From contig CAQUWW010000149.1 of the NCBI GenBank assembly GCA_948896875.1, positions 1 to 7,275 of the forward strand: a DNA stretch of 7,275 bases. The letters are read 5' to 3'. The notes under the pieces were generated by a model that was not told the DNA's origin, did no database searches, and worked only from the letters and a program-made list of their open reading frames with translations. Positions within the stretch are counted from its first letter, which is position 1, and each line of letters opens with the position of its first letter. Shown piece after piece: positions 1 through 6,638 of the stretch. The position numbers and the translations under genes were made by a program. The DNA comes from an uncultured Acetatifactor sp. (GTDB taxonomy: Bacteria > Bacillota > Clostridia > Lachnospirales > Lachnospiraceae).

Positions 1-1751
1 CTTCGAAGGGCCAGGGAAGCATGAACACAGCAATAGTCGAATTCGATTCCCTGGCCGATGCGGTTGGGACCGCCGCCCAGAATCATCACCTTCGGTTTCT
101 CCGACCGGACCGGATTCCTGTCCGGTGCATTATATGTGGAATAATAATAAGCACTGTCCGGCGTACCGCTCACATGGACACCCTCCCAGTTCTCCTCCAC
201 ACCCAGTGCAATCCTATGCTCCCGAATCTCCTGCTCGGAAACCGCCAACAAGATACTCAGATATTTATCCGAAAAGCCGTCCTTTTTCGCCTGAATCAGC
301 TGTTCGTCTGAAGGAAGGCTGCCACGACACTTCAGCAGCTCCAGTTCCTCTTCGGCCAGCTCCTTCATCTGCTCAATGAACCACTTTTTCACATGAGTAA
401 TCTCGTGCAGTTCCTCCACGGAGGCTCCCTTCTTCAAGGCCTCATACATGGCAAAATGCCTCTCGCTGGAAGGTGTCTGCAACATCCGAAGAAGCTGTTC
501 CAGCGGCTGCTTCTCCAGCTTCGGCACCTGGCCAAGTCCATATCTGCCGATCTCCAGAGAACGGATGGCCTTCTGAAACGCCTCCTTGTAGTTCTTTCCG
601 ATGCTCATGACCTCGCCAACAGCCCGCATCTGGGTGCCCAGCTTGTCCTCCACACCCTTGAATTTCTCGAAGGCCCACCGGGCGAATTTAATTACCACAT
701 AATCGCCGTCCGGCACATACTTGTCCAAAGTGCCGTATTTCCCGCAGGGAATATCCTTTAAAGTAAGGCCTGACGCCAGCATGGCGCTGACCAGGGCAAT
801 GGGAAAGCCTGTGGCCTTGGAAGCCAGCGCGGAGGAGCGGGATGTTCTGGGATTGATCTCTATCACCGCGATTCTGTCGCTGACCGGGTCATGGGCAAAC
901 TGCACATTGGTACCGCCGATGACCTGCACGCTTTCCACAATGCGGTAAGCCTGCTCCTGCAGACGCTTTTGCAGCTCCTCCGAAATGGTCAGCATGGGCG
1001 CCGCACAGAAGGAGTCTCCTGTATGTACCCCCATTGGATCTATATTCTCGATAAAGCAGACTGTAATCATATTGCCGTCCGCATCTCTCACCACTTCCAG
1101 CTCCAGCTCTTCCCAGCCCAGAATGGATTCCTCCACCAGAACCTGCCCCACCAGGGAAGCCTGCAGTCCTCTGGCGCAGACTGTCCGCAGTTCATCTTTA
1201 TTATATACCAGTCCGCCGCCGGCGCCGCCCATGGTATAGGCCGGACGCAGCACCACGGGATATTTTAATCTGTCCGCAATCTGCAGCGCCTCCTCCACCG
1301 TATAAGCCACCTCGCTGCGGGCCATTTCAATCCCCAGCGCATTCATGGCATTCTTGAACTCGATCCGGTCCTCGCCCCGTTCAATGGCATCTACCTGTAC
1401 GCCGATGACCTTTACCTGATATTTTTCCAGAATTCCCGCCGAGGCAAGTTCCGCGCAGAGATTCAGTCCGGACTGTCCGCCCAGATTGGGAAGAAGTGCG
1501 TCCGGCCGCTCTTTGGCGATAATCTGCTCCAGACGCTCCTTGTTCAATGGCTCGATGTAGGTCACATCCGCCATCTCCGGGTCTGTCATAATGGTGGCCG
1601 GATTGGAATTCACCAGTACAATCTCATAACCCAGCTTTTTCAGCGCCTTACAGGCCTGTGTGCCGGAATAGTCAAATTCGCAGGCCTGGCCGATGATGAT
1701 GGGGCCGGAACCTATAATCAGTACTTTTTTGATATCAGTTCTCTGCGGCAT
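1..1751 (-). CDS. carB: Carbamoyl-phosphate synthase large subunit (N-terminal 583 residues; 3' end outside window)
   Basis: The large subunit of carbamoyl-phosphate synthase makes carbamoyl phosphate from bicarbonate, two ATP and ammonia channelled from the glutaminase subunit CarA, for pyrimidine and arginine synthesis in the cytoplasm. The translation starts MPQRTDIKKVLIIGSGPI, the classic CarB start. The first ATP-grasp (carboxyphosphate) half covers about residues 1-400: GEDRIEF near 126-132 (R129), VLRPAYTMGGAGGG at 167-180, IENIDPMGVHTGDS at 234-247, and the metal-binding IEINPRTSRSS at 297-307. The oligomerisation region follows (about 400-550). The second half opens with ILGGGPNRIGQGIEFDY at 557-573, and the frame is still open at base 1. 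The E. coli protein is about 1073 residues, so roughly 490 residues, including the allosteric domain, lie beyond the left edge. ATG at 1749-1751 is preceded by a strong AAGGAGG-type site (1761-1769, 9-nt spacing). No carA is adjacent upstream; a divergent ankyrin gene is there instead. Identification is certain. Confidence 0.97.
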   Translation of the reverse strand, partial: MPQRTDIKKVLIIGSGPIIIGQACEFDYSGTQACKALKKLGYEIVLVNSNPATIMTDPEMADVTYIEPLNKERLEQIIAKERPDALLPNLGGQSGLNLCAELASAGILEKYQVKVIGVQVDAIERGEDRIEFKNAMNALGIEMARSEVAYTVEEALQIADRLKYPVVLRPAYTMGGAGGGLVYNKDELRTVCARGLQASLVGQVLVEESILGWEELELEVVRDADGNMITVCFIENIDPMGVHTGDSFCAAPMLTISEELQKRLQEQAYRIVESVQVIGGTNVQFAHDPVSDRIAVIEINPRTSRSSALASKATGFPIALVSAMLASGLTLKDIPCGKYGTLDKYVPDGDYVVIKFARWAFEKFKGVEDKLGTQMRAVGEVMSIGKNYKEAFQKAIRSLEIGRYGLGQVPKLEKQPLEQLLRMLQTPSSERHFAMYEALKKGASVEELHEITHVKKWFIEQMKELAEEELELLKCRGSLPSDEQLIQAKKDGFSDKYLSILLAVSEQEIREHRIALGVEENWEGVHVSGTPDSAYYYSTYNAPDRNPVRSEKPKVMILGGGPNRIGQGIEFDYCCVHASLALR

Positions 1752-1788
1752 ATTCGAAAGCCTCCTTTTGTTATAGTTCCGCTGATTT

Positions 1789-1817
1789 ATTTTATCATAA
1801 CTCCTGCTGTTTGACAA
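1789..1817 (-). promoter_or_regulatory. Predicted sigma-A promoter of carB
   Basis: On the minus strand, TTGTCA (1812-1817) is followed after exactly 17 bases by TAAAAT (1789-1794). A TG dinucleotide sits one base before the -10 box (extended -10). Transcription would start near 1782, giving a leader of only about 30 nt. That is too short for a PyrR-type attenuator, and no such structure is seen. Prediction from motif match only. Confidence 0.7.
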
Positions 1818-1835
1818 ATATTTCTGCCAGGATTC

Positions 1836-1864
1836 TTGTGGGACCGGAGAAAGCGTGCTACAAT
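1836..1864 (+). promoter_or_regulatory. Predicted sigma-A promoter of the ankyrin-repeat gene
   Basis: On the plus strand, the extended -10 TGCTACAAT (TACAAT at 1859-1864) lies 17 bases after a weak -35, TTGTGG (1836-1841). The start of transcription would be near 1871, leaving a leader of about 145 nt before the ATG at 2015. The promoter stands back to back with that of carB; the two -35 boxes are only 18 bases apart, so one bound regulator could affect both. Confidence 0.6.
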
Positions 1865-1919
1865 ACTCACAAAGGCAAATCAGGCAGGAACGGATAGATA
1901 GGAAAAACGGCAGGCATTG

Positions 1920-1946
1920 ATGGCATTTATCGAAAAATACCGATAA
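1920..1946 (+). CDS. Possible 8-codon leader peptide ORF
   Basis: A short ORF, MAFIEKYR, lies in the 5' leader of the ankyrin-repeat gene. It has only a weak AGG (1912-1914) five bases before its ATG, and its TAA stop falls inside the right arm of a small inverted repeat. An ORF this short can occur by chance. It is listed because of its position relative to the two overlapping leader hairpins. Low confidence that it is translated. Confidence 0.15.
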   Translation: MAFIEKYR

Positions 1947-1972
1947 CAGTCCAGTGTCCTGTCTGAACTGTT
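1927..1972 (+). repeat. Two overlapping inverted repeats in the leader of the ankyrin-repeat gene
   Basis: Hairpin A: TTATCG (1927-1932) pairs with CGATAA (1941-1946) across an 8-base loop. Hairpin B: AACAGTCCAG (1945-1954) pairs with CTGAACTGTT (1963-1972), nine of ten pairs with one central mismatch, also across an 8-base loop. They share bases 1945-1946, so both cannot form fully at once. No T-run follows hairpin B, so neither is an intrinsic terminator. They could be an operator palindrome or an RNA structure; function is not established. Confidence 0.4.
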
Positions 1973-2014
1973 ACAGATACAGAGCCAGATTACAGAGGAA
2001 AGCAGGGAGAAGCT

Positions 2015-4060
2015 ATGGATATAAAAGAACTTACAGATCTGCTGGTCACATCCAGCGAACAATTCAATCAGACTAAATTCATCCCCTGGTGGCAAGGTGA
2101 CCATGAGAATTCTACCTATTACTATCAGATAATAGAGGATAAGGTCGTACAGGACGCCATGACCTGTATCTCCCAATGCGGAAAGGAAATCCTTCTGGCT
2201 CCGGTGGGGCACATCGGCCTTACACTGTTCCATCTGCTTGTGTGGCATAATTTCTATGACCTGGTGGAGACGCTGCTTCGTGACGGTACCCTGTCCGGCC
2301 CGGATATCGATGTGACCGACCACAAAGGCCACGGCCGCACTCCTCTTCTGCTGGCCTGTGCCCAGGGAAATCTTGCTATGGTCAGGCTTTTGCTGGAGTA
2401 TGGCACAGACGATTCCCGCCAGGATGACCGGGGCATGAACGCATATCATTTTCTGGCATATCCCAGATTTGAAGATCTGGCCGTCGACTTTACCTGCCTG
2501 GAAAACAGCGTGGAGCAGAGAGGAAAAATCGCAGGGCTGCTGACCTGTGACATCAATCTGAAAAATGCAAAAGGCCTTACGCCTCTGGAGCATCTGGTGT
2601 CCACCGAATACAGCTCCAATTATACCTGGCCTCTGGCCGAAGTTTTCCTGGAAAAAGGGGCTTCCACCGACTATGTGGATGAAGACGGCAACACGCTCCT
2701 GATGCTGGCCAGACGGAATAATCACAGAACCGCCGCCCTGCAACTGATGAAACACTGCCCTGACCTGATAAACACAGCAAACAAAAACGGTATGACGCCG
2801 CTACAGCACGCCATTGAGTATCGGAACATGGCCATGTACATCGCCCTGACCGACCATGGGGCAAAGCCGGAACCTGGCCAGTCTATGGATCTTTACCCAT
2901 TGGAGCAGATCACAGAGAATGCCTTCGCCGATGTGAACGGTGACAATAAGGACAGTCTGAGTCTGGCGCTGTATCTGGCGGAAAAGCTGATTCGCCGGCT
3001 CGACCCGGACGACGATGACGAACTGGGAGAAATGATGTCTGTCCTGCACAATGCCCTGTACTGCGACCCCGACGCCCATATCCTGGACGTCTGTCAGGAA
3101 GCCGGACTGGACTTTACAATGCCGGTTTATTACCATGGCGAGCAGCTGTGCATTCGGGACAAATGTCTTGAATTATGCCATAAGACAGGCATCCTCGACA
3201 AATTGGCCTCGCTGGGTGTGGATATGAATCGTGCCGTGCTAAGGGGCAGGACTCCCGCCAATATCCTGGCCTCCGGAGCCAGAATGTCCGACAGCCGGGA
3301 GGAAGCCTTTTTTACAGAAGCGGCGGCTTACTTTTCCACGGAATCCATGGAGCAGATGGACAGCAATGGAGAAGCCGCCGTCCATCTGGCCGCGGGAAGC
3401 GGCCATACCGGCATGTTGCAGGTCATGATAGAAAAGGGCGTGAACATCAATCTCACCAAAGACGCGCCTGCGGACGCAGGGACCACAGCCCTTCATGACG
3501 CCTGCGGAAACGGCCATGCGGACATGGTAAGACTGCTCATGGACGCCGGCGCGGACGACACCCTGAGAAATCTGAAAGGCGAGACCCCTGCCCATTTTGC
3601 TGTGATGAAGAAAAAATACGGAAAGGCTCTCGACACAGAGCAGAGAATTGCGCTCCTGAAAGAGCTTAAGAATGTAGACCTGGCCAGAGAAGACGGCAGA
3701 ACCCCTCTCATGCTGCTTGAGGACCTCCGCACGCCCCAAAGTCTTCTCACTCTGTTTCTTGAGAGAGGCGCGGATGTGAATCACGCGGACAACAGCGGCA
3801 TGACCCCGTTGATGCTTTATCCGGACAAGGAAAGCGCCAAAGAACTGATTCGGGCCGGAGCAGATGTCAACAGCGTGGACAGGGAGGGCAATACCGCTCT
3901 GCACTATGCTCTGAGATACGGCTCCCCGGAGGATGCCCGCTATCTGATTAAAAAAGGAGCCGATTACAATCGGCCCAATCAGGAGGGGGAAACTCCCGTA
4001 CAGATCGCGGTGGAAAATGGAATGGATGCAGTGCTGGAGCTTATGACGGATATACAATAG
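2015..4060 (+). CDS. Ankyrin-repeat protein, 681 residues
   Basis: This is an ankyrin-repeat solenoid, a fold that generally mediates protein-protein binding. Clear repeats start near residues 69, 107, 187, 225 and 259. They resume near 452, 489, 522, 561, 595, 625 and 658, the last being a short C-terminal cap. Hallmarks are G-x-TPL or G-x-TAL openings (GRTPLLLACAQGN at 107-119, TALHDACGNGHADMVRLL at 491-508) and GADVN turns (585-589, 615-619). The stretch of about 290-450 is degenerate, with an acidic run PDDDDE at 331-336 and a few residual repeat features. The first 65 residues are an aromatic-rich N-cap (FIPWW, TYYY). There is no signal peptide, membrane segment or enzyme motif, so it is probably cytoplasmic. 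ATG 2015 follows AGGGAG (2004-2009) with 5-nt spacing. It has its own promoter and terminator. Its partner is unknown. Some bacterial ankyrin proteins act as toxin immunity proteins, but no toxin gene is visible here. Confidence 0.93.
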   Translation: MDIKELTDLLVTSSEQFNQTKFIPWWQGDHENSTYYYQIIEDKVVQDAMTCISQCGKEILLAPVGHIGLTLFHLLVWHNFYDLVETLLRDGTLSGPDIDVTDHKGHGRTPLLLACAQGNLAMVRLLLEYGTDDSRQDDRGMNAYHFLAYPRFEDLAVDFTCLENSVEQRGKIAGLLTCDINLKNAKGLTPLEHLVSTEYSSNYTWPLAEVFLEKGASTDYVDEDGNTLLMLARRNNHRTAALQLMKHCPDLINTANKNGMTPLQHAIEYRNMAMYIALTDHGAKPEPGQSMDLYPLEQITENAFADVNGDNKDSLSLALYLAEKLIRRLDPDDDDELGEMMSVLHNALYCDPDAHILDVCQEAGLDFTMPVYYHGEQLCIRDKCLELCHKTGILDKLASLGVDMNRAVLRGRTPANILASGARMSDSREEAFFTEAAAYFSTESMEQMDSNGEAAVHLAAGSGHTGMLQVMIEKGVNINLTKDAPADAGTTALHDACGNGHADMVRLLMDAGADDTLRNLKGETPAHFAVMKKKYGKALDTEQRIALLKELKNVDLAREDGRTPLMLLEDLRTPQSLLTLFLERGADVNHADNSGMTPLMLYPDKESAKELIRAGADVNSVDREGNTALHYALRYGSPEDARYLIKKGADYNRPNQEGETPVQIAVENGMDAVLELMTDIQ

Positions 4061-4099
4061 AATCCACGCTCTGTAATCCTCCTATTGTCATGAATCATA

Positions 4100-4150
4100 A
4101 AGTCCTGATATAGGTATCTGCTCTCACGTTTCCTGCTTATATCAGGACTT
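4100..4150. terminator. Probable bidirectional intrinsic terminator between convergent genes
   Basis: AAGTCCTGATATA (4100-4112) is perfectly complementary to TATATCAGGACTT (4138-4150). The stem can grow by four more pairs, two of them G-T, leaving a loop of about 17 bases. On the plus strand a T-rich stretch (4151-4170) follows, ending transcription of the ankyrin gene. On the minus strand the tract after the stem is weaker (TTTATGATT), so termination of the leftward operon is less certain. It is the only strong hairpin between the stops at 4060 and 4206. Confidence 0.8.
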
Positions 4151-4205
4151 CGTTATTTTATTTGCTTTATAAGCTTTTATCTGTTAATCAAGGTGTCCAC
4201 ATTTC

Positions 4206-6596
4206 TCAAATATGATACTCCCTAAAAGTCTTCTTTAGCTGTGTTGTGCTGATTCCTTCCGTATATGGGAAAAAGACCAGATCGGCCCCATGCCTCTGCA
4301 GGAACTCTTTCTTCGCCATCCAGTTCGGGTCATTTGCATAATCACTCCCTGAAAACTGCACATCAAACCTATATCTGCGGTAAGCTTCATCCGTATCTCC
4401 CTGATAAAGGGGAATTTCCACCGCCTCATCCACATACCGGCAGGCGCGTACGATTGCAATCCGCTCCTCAAAGGGGATCTTCGGATTTGACTTTTTGTGG
4501 CAGATCACCCCCTCATCCGTCACCACCCCCACAATCAGGTAATTGCACTGCTCCTTTGCACGTCTGAGCAGGTTCAGATGTCCTATATGAAAAAGGTCAA
4601 AGACTCCCGCCACATAGCCTATATTGTATTTTTTGCTTTCCGGCGCCTGGACAGGCATAGACTTTTCCTGCACATAACGGCCCGAATCGCGGTAAAATGC
4701 ATATGGATCATACACACTGAAATTTGAAATGCCTTCCCTTTTCAGCTGTTTCACCACCGGCAGATAACTTCTGATGCAGATCATTACCTTATACTCCGCA
4801 GGATTCATCTCTTTCAGAGCAGCAGGGGCAAGCACCGGCAGACCGTCAATCTCCATCCCCCAGCGGCTTTCGTCATTGTCCAGATACCCACTTACAGGAT
4901 AGATTGCATCATATTTCTCCCGAAACCGCTTTGCATATCTCCCGGAACCGAACAGATACAGTCTGCGCCCCTTTGTGTGGTGGAAAATATCCTTAAAAAT
5001 CATAGGATATTCTTCCTCGGAATAGTTCATCCGTTTGCGGTTCTCCTGTACAATGCCCGCCTCACGACGCCCCTCCTTATAATAGTCCGAAAGTCCGTCG
5101 TCATCCCGCAGAATGTTCAAAAAGCTGCCGATAAATTTCTGGAATAATTCCATATGTTCTAACAGACCGTACCTCTCAAAAAGCTCCATTCTGGGCAGAA
5201 TAGCATCAAGCTGATCATTGAACTTATAAATAAATTCAATGGTTCGAACCAGAATTGCCTTCATAGGAACATTTTCAAGAAATAATTCCTGATCATAAAA
5301 TACAAACGCATTCTCATCATAAAAGCAGTTCAACGAAACCAGATCAAGGTATCCTCTCTTCAGAATCACTCCCAGTGTCTCTCGCTCCTCCGGAGAGCCA
5401 AATGCAATCTTCCTCCACTTATCGCGGTTGGGATCATCCATCTTTCGTTTCTCCCATCCCGGCTCGAACTGCTCCCAGTTTACCTCATCCGCGGCCGCAG
5501 GTTCCGACGAATGTAGAAGAATATCCCGAAAATTGTCCAGCTGCTTTAGAAATGCCGCTTTGTCATGTTTTAACAGTTCCCTGAAATAATCATTGGCAGG
5601 AATCCCTGTCACATACGGCATCACAAAAGCCTCCTGGCGGAGCTCTCCGGGAATCATCCTAACTCCGTGAGCTGTCAGATATTCATTGTTCTCAGAAAGC
5701 TGCCGCAATTTCATTCTGCCCGGCTGATACAGCGCCCGTTTCTCCACAAGGCCATCTCTGCGCAGGATAGTAGCCATGGCATTCTCTACTCCCCGTTCTC
5801 CGGAAAGCGTAACCTGATTCACAGGTGACAGAGAATTTTCAGGCGCACATTCAATGAAAAATCCGTTTGCCATACTGTGAAGCAGCCCATTGGCAAGCAA
5901 AGACGGATACAACTCTTCCTCAAAAAGGAATACGGTATCCGGATTGTTGTATTCCGGGAAAATCCTGATATCGAGAGACTCGTTCGGCACATAGTCCTCT
6001 GCAAGAAGAAGCTGAGGATTGGATATCCTGGGGAAAACAGAAAAGACACGACGCTGTCTGAATCCCGCTTCCTCCAGGAATTTCACCAGCTCCGCCTTCG
6101 AATAAGCCCTGCCTTTCATCTCCTCCCGCTCCTGAGGAAACAAATGTACATAGTTCTCCACGCTGTCATAAACTTTGCCGCTAAAGGCATCCTGATCTCC
6201 GCAAAAATACCGGATTCCCAGACGATTGTCTGCTGCCAGCAGGAACCTGCCGTCCGGCTTTAGCAGATTGTGGATACTTTTCAGGACTGCTGCCGGATTA
6301 TGGGCATACTCAATGATGTCTACTGCAATGATGATGTCGTAACCATCGTTTATTCCCTTTCGCGAAGCTGTACTTGTGGCTTCCCCGTCCAAGCGCTTTG
6401 GCATCGCCGTCATATCCAGCATCTCCAGCTCCAGCCACTCCACACACAGCTCCTCTTCCAGGGCCTCCGCTGTCAGCCTGCTGTTCCCCTGTTCACATAC
6501 CACGCATGCCACTTTGCTTTCCCGTTTAATGTCATACCATTTTATTATGGCTCCGGGTAATTTCCTTCGCCTCTGCTCTGCTGTCATCCCGCTCAT
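4206..6596 (-). CDS. Four-domain fusion: methyltransferase-like, kinase-like, Rossmann-like and TagD-like cytidylyltransferase (796 residues)
   Basis: Domain 1 (about 15-250) resembles a class I SAM methyltransferase: YDIIIAVDIIEYAHNP at 86-101, LLKPDGRFLLAADNRLGIRYF at 111-131. Its motif I (30-45, CVVCEQGNSRL) is degenerate. Domain 2 (about 260-460) looks like a small-molecule kinase fold: candidate lysine K286, YLDLVSLN (416-423; D418, N423) as catalytic loop, and FYDQE (433-437; D435, E437) as the metal-binding element. Domain 3 (about 543-632) is Rossmann-like: LYLFGSGRYAKR and LDNDESRWG. Domain 4 (about 657-796) is a cytidylyltransferase like TagD: GVFDLFHIGH (664-673, HxGH motif), FEERIAIVRACRYVDE, and TEGISTT (779-785). 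TagD's signature is RTEGISTTK; here the arginine is Y778 and the lysine Q786. Domain 4 probably transfers CMP from CTP to a phosphorylated alcohol. A role in decorating a surface polymer is inferred. The start could be M1 or M4. The gene follows its neighbour after 42 nt. Confidence 0.9.
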   Translation of the reverse strand: MSGMTAEQRRRKLPGAIIKWYDIKRESKVACVVCEQGNSRLTAEALEEELCVEWLELEMLDMTAMPKRLDGEATSTASRKGINDGYDIIIAVDIIEYAHNPAAVLKSIHNLLKPDGRFLLAADNRLGIRYFCGDQDAFSGKVYDSVENYVHLFPQEREEMKGRAYSKAELVKFLEEAGFRQRRVFSVFPRISNPQLLLAEDYVPNESLDIRIFPEYNNPDTVFLFEEELYPSLLANGLLHSMANGFFIECAPENSLSPVNQVTLSGERGVENAMATILRRDGLVEKRALYQPGRMKLRQLSENNEYLTAHGVRMIPGELRQEAFVMPYVTGIPANDYFRELLKHDKAAFLKQLDNFRDILLHSSEPAAADEVNWEQFEPGWEKRKMDDPNRDKWRKIAFGSPEERETLGVILKRGYLDLVSLNCFYDENAFVFYDQELFLENVPMKAILVRTIEFIYKFNDQLDAILPRMELFERYGLLEHMELFQKFIGSFLNILRDDDGLSDYYKEGRREAGIVQENRKRMNYSEEEYPMIFKDIFHHTKGRRLYLFGSGRYAKRFREKYDAIYPVSGYLDNDESRWGMEIDGLPVLAPAALKEMNPAEYKVMICIRSYLPVVKQLKREGISNFSVYDPYAFYRDSGRYVQEKSMPVQAPESKKYNIGYVAGVFDLFHIGHLNLLRRAKEQCNYLIVGVVTDEGVICHKKSNPKIPFEERIAIVRACRYVDEAVEIPLYQGDTDEAYRRYRFDVQFSGSDYANDPNWMAKKEFLQRHGADLVFFPYTEGISTTQLKKTFREYHI

Positions 6597-6597
6597 T

Positions 6598-6605
6598 CCT
6601 CACCT
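6598..6605 (-). promoter_or_regulatory. Ribosome binding site bearing on the start of the four-domain fusion gene
   Basis: Minus-strand AGGTGAGG sits immediately before the candidate ATG at 6596. If AGGTGA is the core, its spacing to that ATG is only 3 nt. If GAGG (6598-6601) is the core, the spacing to the second in-frame ATG (codon 4, at 6587) is a more usual 10 nt. The true start may therefore be codon 4. No promoter is seen in the 42-nt gap, which fits co-transcription with the upstream gene. Confidence 0.5.
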
Positions 6606-6638
6606 GTATCAAAAGATCAAATTGGGGCAAATCTTAAA

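Noticed and set aside
393..1268. Several plus-strand frames of 75-125 codons across the left region.
   Set aside because: All are antisense to carB, whose minus-strand translation is unmistakable over the whole stretch.
1811..1816. Perfect TTGACA on the plus strand as a -35 box for the ankyrin gene.
   Set aside because: No acceptable -10 lies 16-18 bases downstream (the bases there read TCTTGT). The same bases serve better as the minus-strand TTGTCA of the carB promoter.
1880..2755. A 291-codon minus-strand reading frame opposite the start of the ankyrin gene.
   Set aside because: It overlaps the plus-strand ankyrin gene and its leader, has no recognisable domain, and lacks a supporting ribosome site. 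The plus strand has clear ankyrin repeats, so this is an antisense shadow.
3239..4057. A 272-codon minus-strand reading frame opposite the end of the ankyrin gene.
   Set aside because: It is fully antisense to well-conserved ankyrin repeats and its product has no recognisable motif.
2015..4060. Near-repeated DNA within the ankyrin gene as a possible tandem repeat or CRISPR-like array.
   Set aside because: The repetition is at protein level with about 33-residue spacing and divergent codons, as expected for ankyrin repeats.
6613..6635. Short inverted repeat AAGAT...ATCTT in the 42-nt gap between the two right-hand genes.
   Set aside because: Only five pairs of mostly A-T with a 13-base loop and no T-run; too weak to be a terminator between co-directional genes.
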